10,522 nucleotides of DNA, from NCBI GenBank assembly GCA_027445725.1, contig DAIAVG010000031.1, forward strand, positions 1 through 10,522. The letters are read 5' to 3'. The translations under genes were made by a program, and so were the position numbers. Positions 1 to 7,434 of this stretch are shown in pieces (the first letter of the stretch is position 1; every line of letters starts with the position of its first letter). Below the pieces are notes generated by a model that was not told where the DNA came from, ran no database searches, and saw only the letters and a program-made list of their open reading frames with translations. This stretch comes from Acidithiobacillus sp. Its GTDB lineage: Bacteria; Pseudomonadota; Gammaproteobacteria; Acidithiobacillales; Acidithiobacillaceae.

Positions 1-524
1 AGCGCGAACAATTCCTGCACTTCGGCCTTCAACTGCCGCTCCATCTGTTCGATATGGGCGTGGGACAGAGCTTGATGCTTGGAGGCGTTGGCGTGAATCT
101 TGGTGCCATCCAGGCACACCCGGCCCACCTTCAGCAGCTTCATCTCCTGGGCCAGCTCCAGCACTTGCACGAACAAGTTTTCCAGTTCGCCCAGGAAACG
201 GCGGCGGAAGTTCGCCAGCGTGTCGTGATCGGGATGGCCGCCTGCAGCGAGATAACGGAAGGCTACAGAATCATAGGTGGCCTGTTCCAGCTTGCGGCTG
301 GAGAACACCCCGTTGGCATAACCGTAGACTAAAATCGCCAGCAATGTTGCCGGATGATAGGCCTTACAGCCTCGGCCAGCATATTGCTTAACCAATCGGG
401 AGAGGTCCAGCTGCTCAATCACCTCGACGATAAAGCGGGCAAGATGCCCTTCGGGTAACCAGTCCTCCATGGACGGAGGCAGGAGATAACTGGTCTTGCG
501 GTCGGGGTCGATAAAGTGGGCCAT
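1..524 (-). CDS. IS1182/IS5-type transposase, N-terminal part (cut by window edge)
   Basis: This is the first 174 residues of a DDE transposase, read leftwards and running off the window, so its C-terminus and later catalytic residues are not visible. I translated it by hand from the ATG at 522-524. It begins MAHFIDPDRKTSYLLPPS and carries hallmarks of the IS1182-like branch of the IS5/IS4 superfamily. The DUF772-type N-terminal region includes GGHPDHDTLANFRRRFL at about residues 95-111. The start of the catalytic core, VCLDGTKIHANASKH at about 136-150, holds the probable first catalytic aspartate at residue 139. The frame is open throughout with no visible stop or frameshift, so the copy may be intact. 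The ribosome binding site is weak (GATGAG, a few bases upstream). The family call is from recognition; the exact IS name is unknown. Confidence 0.85.
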   Translation of the reverse strand, partial: MAHFIDPDRKTSYLLPPSMEDWLPEGHLARFIVEVIEQLDLSRLVKQYAGRGCKAYHPATLLAILVYGYANGVFSSRKLEQATYDSVAFRYLAAGGHPDHDTLANFRRRFLGELENLFVQVLELAQEMKLLKVGRVCLDGTKIHANASKHQALSHAHIEQMERQLKAEVQELFA

Positions 525-543
525 CGTTCACTCATCATATTGA

Positions 544-582
544 ATTATAAATAATTATACCTCAATAGGCTGGCCCGTGAAA
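544..582 (-). promoter_or_regulatory. Candidate transposase promoter inside the IS end
   Basis: Reading the minus strand towards the transposase, two perfect TATAAT hexamers occur at 554-559 and 544-549 in a very AT-rich patch. Seventeen bases upstream of the first is TTTCAC (577-582), a poor -35 match. The -10 elements are clear and the -35 is weak. The position between the likely IS end and the start codon is what an IS promoter would need. Confidence 0.4.
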
Positions 583-599
583 GTCCGACAGGCTGCTAG
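583..599 (-). repeat. Likely terminal inverted repeat of the insertion sequence
   Basis: On the minus strand the sequence CTAGCAGCCTGTCGGAC lies about 60 bases upstream of the transposase start and immediately before the 3' end of the neighbouring gene. This is where the left end of the element should be. CTAG at its edge is palindromic and could be the target tetranucleotide. The partner repeat is outside the window, so the repeat cannot be confirmed and the exact boundary is an inference. Confidence 0.4.
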
Positions 600-612
600 A
601 CCGATAGTTTGC

Positions 613-1395
613 TCAAAAGACGATCTGCGCACCCACTCCAACGCCATAATCGGCGCTGCCATTGCTTAGTCCCTTGTCCGCATAAACCTGAAACCCGCTT
701 CCAGCGCGAGTAACATCATAGTTCCATGCCAGGATCAAATCCGACGGTCCGGAATAACCTGGTTGCTCGGACTGGGACCCAGAATACATCGCGGTCAGCA
801 CATTGCTTCCCGTTACCGCGAAGCTGGAACCGGCATCGTAGGTGAGGATGTTGCGCAAGTTTTGTCCTGCTGGTTTTCCGACAAAGCGATATCCCAGGTG
901 GACAAATGGAAAGATGCGCGTTCCGATAGTCTCATCCAGGCCCAAACCGACCTCATAGTCGTTACGTCCGGTACCTAGTCCCTGCGAAGAGGAAGCCGTG
1001 CCAAATTTGATTTTCACATAAGGCACCACAGCAGGTAGTAGCCCGGCTCCGTGATAAGCCGTGTAATGTGCAGCAAACCAGATGTCACCGAGGCCGCTAG
1101 CGGAGTGGGTGTTGGTCGTGCCCGAACGGATGGCGATGCCCCCGCCAGCGAGTTGCGCCCCTTGCGGCAAGCCCGATACCGAGATGTAGGGTACCGTCAG
1201 TTTGAGGCGCAACGTATTATTCTGAAATTGGAGGTAGGTGGCATCGTAGAAGATGTTGATGTTGCTGTTGGTACCGAATGTGCCTTGGTAATAGGAAGGC
1301 ATATTGCCCACAGTGAAATGCTGTGCTCCGTAGGCAGGAGCGATGGCGCTGCTGGCCAGCAGGATGGCGGCAGATAAGGTGGTTGGTAAACGCAT
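613..1395 (-). CDS. Outer-membrane beta-barrel protein, MetA-pathway/'transporter' type
   Basis: A 260-residue exported protein. The N-terminus (MRLPTTLSAAILLASSAIA, then PAYGA before QHF) is a typical Sec signal peptide with likely cleavage after residue 24. The mature part has alternating polar/hydrophobic strands rich in Gly, Tyr and Asn, and it ends in ..QIVF, the C-terminal phenylalanine typical of BAM-inserted barrels. GLGDIWFAAHY (101-111) and GLGTGRNDYEVGLGL (139-153), followed by a HLGYRF strand, resemble the phenol-degradation MetA-type 'transporter' family (PF13557-like). The substrate is unknown. I chose the ATG at 1393-1395 because AAGGAG sits five bases upstream and the signal peptide starts there; an upstream GTG at 1530 would bury it. 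The gene is monocistronic, divergent from the DsbG-like gene, and ends beside an IS element. The barrel call is firm and the family call moderate. Confidence 0.75.
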   Translation of the reverse strand: MRLPTTLSAAILLASSAIAPAYGAQHFTVGNMPSYYQGTFGTNSNINIFYDATYLQFQNNTLRLKLTVPYISVSGLPQGAQLAGGGIAIRSGTTNTHSASGLGDIWFAAHYTAYHGAGLLPAVVPYVKIKFGTASSSQGLGTGRNDYEVGLGLDETIGTRIFPFVHLGYRFVGKPAGQNLRNILTYDAGSSFAVTGSNVLTAMYSGSQSEQPGYSGPSDLILAWNYDVTRAGSGFQVYADKGLSNGSADYGVGVGAQIVF

Positions 1396-1400
1396 GGGTT

Positions 1401-1406
1401 CTCCTT
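1401..1406 (-). promoter_or_regulatory. Strong ribosome binding site of the barrel protein
   Basis: AAGGAG is five bases before the ATG at 1395 on the minus strand. It decides the start in favour of the 260-residue form with an N-terminal signal peptide over the longer open frame. Confidence 0.75.
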
Positions 1407-1494
1407 GGTGATGGGAAGTGAGTATTCGGAAACAATGGTCGTCATCCGGCCAGTTCCGTGTGCGTGGTAAATATACCCACAAAGTCCGCCATGA

Positions 1495-1523
1495 AATTAA
1501 CTGCCTGCAAGATTGTTGGTCAA
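1495..1523 (-). promoter_or_regulatory. Candidate promoter for the barrel protein
   Basis: On the minus strand TTGACC (1518-1523) is followed after 17 bases by TTAATT (1495-1500). The -35 matches the sigma70 consensus well and the -10 only half. It would give an untranslated leader of roughly 90 bases. A second possible -10, TATATT, lies further downstream near 1470-1475 without a good -35. Confidence 0.3.
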
Positions 1524-1640
1524 TAGCCACAACATATCTTTGTCTTGAAGCAGACGTTATTCCTGTCGCTGAAGTTTCACCGAATTTCCCGGAGCGGCCT
1601 TACTGATGGGGTCATCTGGCTTTTACCACGGACACCGGTT

Positions 1641-1646
1641 TAGAAT
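1641..1646 (+). promoter_or_regulatory. Candidate -10 element for the dsbG-like/pepN pair
   Basis: TAGAAT matches five of six positions of the sigma70 -10 and would place transcription initiation about 45 bases before the DsbG-like start codon. No good -35 is visible 16-18 bases upstream, so an activator or a different promoter remains possible. Confidence 0.3.
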
Positions 1647-1697
1647 CGCTGCATGTCGTCATTACATCTCACCAAAACATAAGGACAGTATTCACTC

Positions 1698-2549
1698 ATG
1701 GAGAAAAAATCCATCGTGTTGGCCGTAGGCCTTTTTATCATCGGAGGTCTCACCGGCGCCGTCGTGGAACGTTTTGCGGTCGTGCCCCACATGGGAACGG
1801 AAGTCAGCCTCAGCGCTGCGGAAAGCCTGCTGGAATCCGTGACCCATGGGCAGGCCAAGGCCGAAAAGGTGTTCCCCGGCCCCGGTGGATTAACCGGGAT
1901 CGAAGTGACTTTGGAAGGACATCCGACTATTGCCTTTGCCACTGCGGATGGCAAATATTTGGTTGCCGGCCCGGTCCTGAATACGCAAGGTGAGGATGAA
2001 GCGCACGCGGCGATGATGAAGCTCGGCCTGATTCCCAAGTCGGCGAGTGCGGCGACCATGGCCGGGAAGGCTGCTCATGCTGATAGCTTTGTGCTGGGTA
2101 CCAGCGGGCCGGAGATAACCGCTTTTGTCGACCCTAACTGCATTTTCTGCCACAAGTTCTATGAAGAGGCCAAGCCGCTGATTGATGCCGGCAAGCTCAG
2201 GGTGCGTTATGTGGTGGTAGCGTTCCTCAAAAGGAGCAGCGGCCCCAAAGCCGCCGCCATTCTCGGTGCCAAGAACCCCGCTATCGCTATGGCGGAGAAC
2301 GAAAAGGGCTTTGATGAAGGGACGGAAGAGGGGGGTATTAAACCGGCTCAAAATCCTGGCGCCGCCACCATTAGCGCAGTGGAAAATAACACCAAGCTGC
2401 TCAGTGAGAGCGGTGAAATGGCTACCCCCACCTTGATCTACTGTGATCAAAAAGGTGAGCCCACCCTGGTACATGGTTTGGACAAAGAAAGCCTTCAGGA
2501 TTTTGTCGCACACATCGGTAACCTGCAAAATGGAGCATGCCAGAAGTGA
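1698..2549 (+). CDS. dsbG: DsbG/DsbC-like periplasmic thiol:disulfide interchange protein
   Basis: A 283-residue thioredoxin-fold protein of the DsbC/DsbG family, which repairs or protects cysteines in the periplasm. Residues 5-22 form a hydrophobic N-terminal segment without an obvious AxA cleavage site, so it may be a signal anchor. Residues about 38-112 resemble the DsbC/G dimerisation domain (PGPGG at 60-64, TADGKYLVAGPVLNTQG at 82-98). The catalytic domain starts around 130, with DPNCIFCHKFY giving the active-site pair Cys148/Cys151, followed by a long helical insert. The cis-proline loop is ATPT (Pro244). The tail GLDKESLQDFV matches the DsbG end. CIFC differs from the usual CPYC/CGYC, and there are two further cysteines, 249 and 281. 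AAGGA (1681-1685) is a rather distant ribosome binding site. The stop overlaps the earliest possible pepN start. The family is firm; DsbG over DsbC is from overall resemblance. Confidence 0.85.
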   Translation: MEKKSIVLAVGLFIIGGLTGAVVERFAVVPHMGTEVSLSAAESLLESVTHGQAKAEKVFPGPGGLTGIEVTLEGHPTIAFATADGKYLVAGPVLNTQGEDEAHAAMMKLGLIPKSASAATMAGKAAHADSFVLGTSGPEITAFVDPNCIFCHKFYEEAKPLIDAGKLRVRYVVVAFLKRSSGPKAAAILGAKNPAIAMAENEKGFDEGTEEGGIKPAQNPGAATISAVENNTKLLSESGEMATPTLIYCDQKGEPTLVHGLDKESLQDFVAHIGNLQNGACQK

Positions 2550-2551
2550 CT

Positions 2552-5179
2552 ATGTCCGGGACAAACGCGGCAGTGATTCAGCGCGGCGACTACAAAGCAC
2601 CTAGCTATCGGATCTCTGAAGTTGCTCTCAATGTACGTCTGGACCCGGAAAATACCGAGGTATATGCCCGCCTCCATTTGCAACGCACCGCACCGGCGCC
2701 GGTTACCGAGTTGCATCTGGACGGTGAGTCTCTGGAGTTGTTGAACCTCCAACGGGATGGCCAGGTGCTGGCAGAAAGCGAGTATCGACAGACCGATGCT
2801 GGTTTACTGCTGCTGAATCCTCCGGAAGCCTTCATTCTGGAGAGCCGGGTGCGCATTCATCCTACGGCTAACACCTCTCTTTCCGGACTCTACCATGCGG
2901 GCGGGCAGTTCCTGACCCAATGTGAGGCGGAGGGTTTTCGGCGCATCACCTATTATCTGGATCGTCCTGACTGCCTCGCCCGCTTCACGGTCACCCTGCA
3001 CGCCCCGCAAAAAAATTGCCCGGTGCTACTCGCCAATGGCAACTGTATGGCCACGGGTGATGAAGAGGGCGGCTGGCACTGGGCCCGGTGGGAAGATCCC
3101 TATCCCAAGCCTGCCTATCTCTTCGCCATGGTGGCCGGTGATCTGGCGGTGGTCCGCGATCAGTACCGTACCGCTTCCGGACGGAACGTGACCCTGGAAA
3201 TCTACGTGGCCGAACGCGACACCGGCGCCTGCGCCCAGGCCATGGACAGCCTCAAGCGCGCCATGCGCTGGGACGAAGAAGTCTATGGCCGGGAATACGA
3301 TCTGGACCGCTACATGATTGTCGCTACCGACAGCTTCAATATGGGCGCGATGGAGAACAAAGGCCTCAACATTTTTAATGCTAAATATGTGCTCGCCAGC
3401 CCGGAGACCGCTACGGACAGCGACTATCAGGGCATTGAGTCGGTCATTGCCCATGAATATTTCCACAACTGGACGGGCAACCGGGTGACTTTGCGTGACT
3501 GGTTCCAGTTGAGTCTCAAGGAAGGCCTGACCGTGTTTCGCGATCAGGAGTTCAGCGCCGACCAGAATTCCCGCGGTGTCCAGCGCATTGGCGATGTGCG
3601 CCGCCTGCGTGCCGCTCAGTTCCCGGAAGACGCTGGCCCGCTCGCCCATCCGGTGCGGCCCGATGCCTATTCCGAGATCAACAATTTCTACACTGCCACG
3701 GTCTATGAAAAAGGCGCCGAACTGGTGCGGATGATTCATACCCTACTTGGCAAGGTGCAGTTTCGGAAGGGCATGGATCTTTATTTCGAGCGTCACGACG
3801 GCCATGCGGTAACTATCGAAGACTTCGTTGCCGCCATGGAAGATGCTAACCAGCGCGATCTTTCTGCTTTTCGCCGCTGGTATAGCCAGGCGGGCACCCC
3901 GCAGTTGCGGGCCACTGGCAGCTACGATCCCGCCCGGCACCGCTATACCCTCACCCTGCATCAGAAAACCCCGGCAACGCCCGGCCAGCCCGTTAAAGAG
4001 CCGGTGCCGATCCCGGTACGTATGGCGCTGCTCAACACGCTGGGGCAACGTGTGCCTCTGGATAGTGTCGGGGGCGGCTCCGAAACCGTGTTATTGCTGG
4101 ATAAGTCAGAGCAGTCATGGGTCTTTGCGAACTTGCCTGATCCGGTGATCCCCTCCCTTCTGCGCGGTTTCTCCGCCCCGGTGCGTCTGGAAAGCCCCTT
4201 GGATGACGATGCCCGCAATTTTCTGGCGCGCCACGATGACGATCCCTTCAATCGCTGGGAGAGCACTCAGGACCTCGCCGTAGAAGCCTTACTTGCCGCC
4301 GTGGCGGATTTGGCGACCACCCCATTACCAGACGCCTTACGGAACGCCATTGAAGCGACGTTGGCTGACCGTCAGGTGGACCCCGCCTTCCGTGCCGAAC
4401 TGCTGGCTCTCCCCAGTGAGGATTACATCGGCGAACAGATGCCGGTAGTCGCCGTTGAGGCCATCCACCGCGCCCGTGACGGGCTGATGCGTGCCATCGG
4501 CACGCGGTTCGCGAAGGAATGGATGGGCCTGTATCACGATCTTGCCGCCGCCTATCAGCGCGACGGTTTGTCTATCGGCCGCCGACGTCTGCGCAATCTG
4601 GCCCTGAGTTACCTCATCGCCAGTGAGAGTGGCAGCCACGAAGAGATGACCCTGCACGCCCGCCAGCAATATGCGCAGACCGACAACATGACCGACCGGT
4701 TGGCGGCGTTCCAGTTGCTGGTGCAACACCCGCACCATGATGCCGAGGATATCCTGCTCGACTTTTACCGAAAGTGGCACGAATACCCGCTGGTAATTGA
4801 TAAGTGGTTTGCCGTACAAGCTGCCGCGCCACGTCCGCAAACCTTGCGTCAGACAGAACATCTGCTGGTGCATCCTGCTTTCGACTGGCGGGTGCCCAAC
4901 CGGGTGCGTGCGGTACTCGGTGCTTTTGCCGCCAACCCCACGGTTTTTCATGCAGCGGACGGTTCCGGTTATACCTTCTATGCCGAGCAAATTCGCCGTC
5001 TGGATGACCTTAACCCGCAGACGGCGGCGCGTCTGGCGATACCCCTCAGCCGCTGGCAGCGCTATGATGCCCCGCGTCAGCAGGCGATGGGGGCAGCCTT
5101 GAAAATGCTGGCTAGCAAGCCCAGGCTTTCCCGTGATCTGGCAGAAGTCATACAGCGTTCCCATCCCGGTAAAGATTAA
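2552..5179 (+). CDS. pepN: Aminopeptidase N (M1 family zinc metallopeptidase)
   Basis: A complete 875-residue M1 aminopeptidase that removes N-terminal residues from peptides in the cytoplasm; no signal peptide is visible. The exopeptidase motif GAMEN is at residues 265-269. The zinc site HEYFHNW has ligands His301 and His305 and base Glu302, and the third ligand Glu324 lies in LSLKEGLTVF. The catalytic tyrosine in FYTATVYEKGAE is residue 385. These positions are each four residues on from E. coli PepN, which is 870 residues long, so the protein is full length with all domains, including the DUF3458-type and C-terminal helical regions. I prefer the ATG at 2552: AGAAG lies five bases upstream and the N-terminus then matches E. 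coli PepN in length. An ATG at 2537 would add five residues but has GGAG only one base away. It starts two bases after the dsbG-like stop, implying translational coupling. Confidence 0.95.
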   Translation: MSGTNAAVIQRGDYKAPSYRISEVALNVRLDPENTEVYARLHLQRTAPAPVTELHLDGESLELLNLQRDGQVLAESEYRQTDAGLLLLNPPEAFILESRVRIHPTANTSLSGLYHAGGQFLTQCEAEGFRRITYYLDRPDCLARFTVTLHAPQKNCPVLLANGNCMATGDEEGGWHWARWEDPYPKPAYLFAMVAGDLAVVRDQYRTASGRNVTLEIYVAERDTGACAQAMDSLKRAMRWDEEVYGREYDLDRYMIVATDSFNMGAMENKGLNIFNAKYVLASPETATDSDYQGIESVIAHEYFHNWTGNRVTLRDWFQLSLKEGLTVFRDQEFSADQNSRGVQRIGDVRRLRAAQFPEDAGPLAHPVRPDAYSEINNFYTATVYEKGAELVRMIHTLLGKVQFRKGMDLYFERHDGHAVTIEDFVAAMEDANQRDLSAFRRWYSQAGTPQLRATGSYDPARHRYTLTLHQKTPATPGQPVKEPVPIPVRMALLNTLGQRVPLDSVGGGSETVLLLDKSEQSWVFANLPDPVIPSLLRGFSAPVRLESPLDDDARNFLARHDDDPFNRWESTQDLAVEALLAAVADLATTPLPDALRNAIEATLADRQVDPAFRAELLALPSEDYIGEQMPVVAVEAIHRARDGLMRAIGTRFAKEWMGLYHDLAAAYQRDGLSIGRRRLRNLALSYLIASESGSHEEMTLHARQQYAQTDNMTDRLAAFQLLVQHPHHDAEDILLDFYRKWHEYPLVIDKWFAVQAAAPRPQTLRQTEHLLVHPAFDWRVPNRVRAVLGAFAANPTVFHAADGSGYTFYAEQIRRLDDLNPQTAARLAIPLSRWQRYDAPRQQAMGAALKMLASKPRLSRDLAEVIQRSHPGKD

Positions 5180-5330
5180 ATATATTCACCATAATCCCCC
5201 AGGGAAACTGAAAAGATAGCTATAGATCGTCAACGTGCCCGAGCCGCAATGTTGCCTGGCCCACGGAATTGCCTTGATTGGTCATGTGACCGAACACAAG
5301 CGCGACGGGCTGGATTAAATACTGAAGGAA
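5180..5330. other. Convergent spacer between pepN and the CYTH-CHAD gene
   Basis: This 151-base spacer lies between two genes whose ends face each other, where a bidirectional terminator is expected. I find only short weak palindromes: GGTCATGTGACC at 5280-5291 (five-base arms), ATAGCTAT near 5217-5224 and GCAATGTTGC near 5247-5256. None has a GC-rich stem followed by a T run. Termination may be Rho-dependent. No gene is supported here. Confidence 0.4.
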
Positions 5331-6800
5331 TCAGCCCCACGGCCGTGAAGCGTTCTCCAGCCGCTCCCAATACTTTGAGAATTTTTTGCGTTGTCGGTTC
5401 TCACGGGCATGGAGATAGCCCATCAGCATCCCCGCACTAAAGGCGAGTCCGTGCTTGCGGCTGATAGCCAGCCCCGCCAGATGCTGTCCTGCCATGTCGG
5501 CGTCATGTACAGCACCAGAGATTTCCTGCAAGGCGGAAAGCATTTTGAGTAGTGTTTTGCTGTCTTTGCTGGGCCACATATCGCCAAGTGCCAGAATCAC
5601 ATAGCGCCAGTTCTTGATGCGAATGCGCAAGGCGTGAAAACTGGCGACGGTCTTGGCCGCATCTCCCGCAGCCATTAATCGGCGATCCTGGCGTCGCAAA
5701 TGCATTTCCACATAGTCTTGTAAGGACTGATCACTGTATAGCGCTGCGCGCAGTAGCAGTGCCCAAAGCTTCAGGATCGCGGCGGCAAACTGGCCGAGCT
5801 GTGCAGGTGTGGTCTCGGCTTGGGCGCTTAGCCAACTGTGCAGGGGGGCTATCTCGGTACCTGTCTCGGTGGCCAATGCCTCCCAATAAGTGGCGAGTAC
5901 TTCATGGTCACGTCGTATATTTTGCTGATGAAACCAGTCCGCCAATTCCTGACGGGCACTGCCGAGACGCTTGTCAGGATCCAGGGCTCGGCAGAAACGC
6001 AGCAGGGCGCGCAGGCTGCGGACGGTTTTGCGCAACTGATGAAAGGTATCCGGACTGCTGCCGGCCCAATGCTGCCTGGCAGCGGTGAGTGCCTGCTGAA
6101 TTTGCTGGATCAGCAGGCGGCTGAGTGCCTTCCCGGCGTTTTCGTGGTGGCGTAGCGGTGGTGTTTTGTCCTGTATCGCACTGGCATCGGCCGGTATCAG
6201 TCCGGCGAGACGCAAGCCCCGGAACATCTTGCTCTCCCCATCGGGCAGCAGTGGCAGATCACGGCACAACTCCGCGCCCATCTCCAATACCGCGGCAGCC
6301 TCTCCTGTTACCAGTTCCAGCTCTACTTCGAGAATCGGTTCGCGCAAGCTGTTGGCAATGATTTCTCCACGATCCAGTGCGACCAGTATCTGGCTGCCAT
6401 CCGCGCGATCCACCCGACTTTCCAGCCGTTCAAAACGGGTTTCGAGAACGACTTGCAAGACCGAATCCAAAAAGGGTGCCAGTAACGCTACAGCATCCGT
6501 ATCGGTAAACACCCGAAGATCAGCTTCGGAGGAGGAAACGGTGACGTTCCATTCGGGGCGCTGATGCAATCCGCCAGCGGATTGACCTTCGGCCTTGAGA
6601 GTGGCTACCCACTCTTTCCCTTCCCGACGCACACGGTAGGCCAGTCTGGCGCGCTGCAAGACACCATCACGGCTATCATAGTAGAGAGCGTGAAGTGGCA
6701 AAGGGGGTGTTGTGCCCAGCGCCAGCAGGGGATGTTGGCAAATCTTTTCCCAGGCGGCAGGGGAGGGGGTGAGTATCTGTAGTTTAAGCTCTTGCTCCAC
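5331..6800 (-). CDS. CYTH-CHAD domain protein (putative inorganic triphosphatase / polyphosphate-binding)
   Basis: A 489-residue cytoplasmic protein with two fused domains. Residues 1-200 are a CYTH triphosphate-tunnel domain: the ExExK signature is EQELK at 2-6, with basic YRVRREGKEW (55-64), LKAEG (68-72), acidic strand LEVELELV (157-164) and ESKMFRGL (189-196), as in YgiF-type triphosphatases. Residues about 220-485 are an all-helical CHAD domain, seen in HQLRKTVRSLRALLRF (254-269), FHALRIRIKNWRYVIL (388-403) and LQEISGAVHDADMA (424-437). CHAD domains are known to bind polyphosphate, and such proteins locate to polyphosphate granules. The start is GTG, backed by GGAGGGGGG about five bases upstream. 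It overlaps the end of the ParA-type gene by 17 bases, so it is translated in the ppk1 operon, which supports a polyphosphate role. Whether this copy hydrolyses triphosphate is not shown. Confidence 0.88.
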   Translation of the reverse strand: MEQELKLQILTPSPAAWEKICQHPLLALGTTPPLPLHALYYDSRDGVLQRARLAYRVRREGKEWVATLKAEGQSAGGLHQRPEWNVTVSSSEADLRVFTDTDAVALLAPFLDSVLQVVLETRFERLESRVDRADGSQILVALDRGEIIANSLREPILEVELELVTGEAAAVLEMGAELCRDLPLLPDGESKMFRGLRLAGLIPADASAIQDKTPPLRHHENAGKALSRLLIQQIQQALTAARQHWAGSSPDTFHQLRKTVRSLRALLRFCRALDPDKRLGSARQELADWFHQQNIRRDHEVLATYWEALATETGTEIAPLHSWLSAQAETTPAQLGQFAAAILKLWALLLRAALYSDQSLQDYVEMHLRRQDRRLMAAGDAAKTVASFHALRIRIKNWRYVILALGDMWPSKDSKTLLKMLSALQEISGAVHDADMAGQHLAGLAISRKHGLAFSAGMLMGYLHARENRQRKKFSKYWERLENASRPWG

Positions 6801-7422
6801 GTCCCCCCTCCGTTACAAAGCGCAGGATCCGCGCCCATTGCGGTAACTCCGCATGGGTTTCTGCTGCCCGCAAATCCGCTATGCCCGCGCCCAGTTGCGC
6901 CGCCCGCACATAAAGTTGGCTATCGCGCAGGGTGGCCACCACCGGCAACTGCAAATCTGCCAGAAACGTTTGCAGTTGCTGTCCGCCCTTGGTACGCGTA
7001 TTCACGCGGTTGGCAATAACGCCCATGCGCACTTTACCCTTACGAAAGCGTTTAATCTCATCCAGTTTTTCCAGGAAAAGACGGCTGGCGTCCATATCGA
7101 AAGAAGAGGGGCCGATGGGTACCAGCAGCGCCTCCACCTTATCCAGCATGTCTTCCAGGCGCCCTTTTTTCAGACCAGCAGGGGCATCAAAGACGATGAA
7201 ATCACTCGGCGGATAATCGCGGAAATCCCGGTCAGCATCGGCAATGACGGATAGCTTTGGTAAGTGCTCCGACCGCCGCTCGGCCCAGGTACTGGACGAG
7301 TGCTGTGGATCCAGGTCAGCGAGAAGTACCGAGCCGCGCAGTGCCAGCAAACTGGCGAGGTTGGTGGCAACTGTCGTCTTTCCGGTACCTCCCTTACTGT
7401 TGAGCACCAGAACCCGGATCAC
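6784..7422 (-). CDS. ParA/MinD-family P-loop ATPase
   Basis: A 212-residue SIMIBI-class ATPase of the short ParA type, with no N-terminal DNA-binding extension. The deviant Walker A motif KGGTGKTT is at 10-17, including the signature lysine Lys10 that bridges ATP-sandwich dimers. Walker A' is ADLDPQ (35-40) and Walker B is IVFDAP (76-81). The PIGPSSFDMDA stretch (102-112) and the IANRVN switch-side loop (136-141) are also typical. Such ATPases pattern on the nucleoid and move plasmids, chromosomes, carboxysomes or chemoreceptor clusters with a partner protein. No parB or parS-like gene is next to it. Instead it sits between ppk1 (12-base gap) and the CYTH-CHAD gene (17-base overlap). The start is GTG at 7420-7422: an in-frame TGA lies 15 bases upstream, so no earlier start exists, and no strong ribosome binding site is seen, suggesting coupling to ppk1. 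The cargo is unknown. Confidence 0.85.
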   Translation of the reverse strand: MIRVLVLNSKGGTGKTTVATNLASLLALRGSVLLADLDPQHSSSTWAERRSEHLPKLSVIADADRDFRDYPPSDFIVFDAPAGLKKGRLEDMLDKVEALLVPIGPSSFDMDASRLFLEKLDEIKRFRKGKVRMGVIANRVNTRTKGGQQLQTFLADLQLPVVATLRDSQLYVRAAQLGAGIADLRAAETHAELPQWARILRFVTEGGRGARA

Positions 7423-7434
7423 GACGAAACCGTG

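Larger units (their letters stand above)
1396..1697. other. Divergent intergenic region with promoters for both flanking genes
   Basis: About 300 bases separate the leftward barrel gene from the rightward DsbG-like gene. I see no convincing gene here: the short open frames have no ribosome binding site or protein-like composition. Candidate promoters for both directions can be drawn (listed separately). No clear operator repeat, riboswitch or terminator was recognised; an imperfect TTGTTGG..CCACAACA inverted arrangement near 1514-1535 is weak. Confidence 0.5.

Noticed and set aside
54..332. 92-codon plus-strand frame inside the transposase
   Set aside because: The minus strand encodes a recognisable transposase across the whole stretch.
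1396..1530. N-terminal extension of the outer-membrane protein from a GTG at 1530
   Set aside because: The extension places 45 charged, non-conserved-looking residues before a perfect signal peptide, and the ATG at 1395 has a strong ribosome binding site.
1890..2528. 212-codon minus-strand open frame opposite the DsbG-like gene
   Set aside because: The plus strand encodes the clear CxxC thioredoxin-fold protein; the antisense translation has no family features.
4337..5164. 275-codon minus-strand open frame opposite pepN
   Set aside because: It is antisense to a fully conserved part of PepN, has no recognisable motif, and is explained by third-position GC bias. The 237-codon frame at 3026-3739 and the 101-codon frames nearby are rejected for the same reason.
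5280..5291. GGTCATGTGACC palindrome
   Set aside because: The five-base arms with a two-base centre are too short to call an operator or terminator, and it is not repeated elsewhere in the window.
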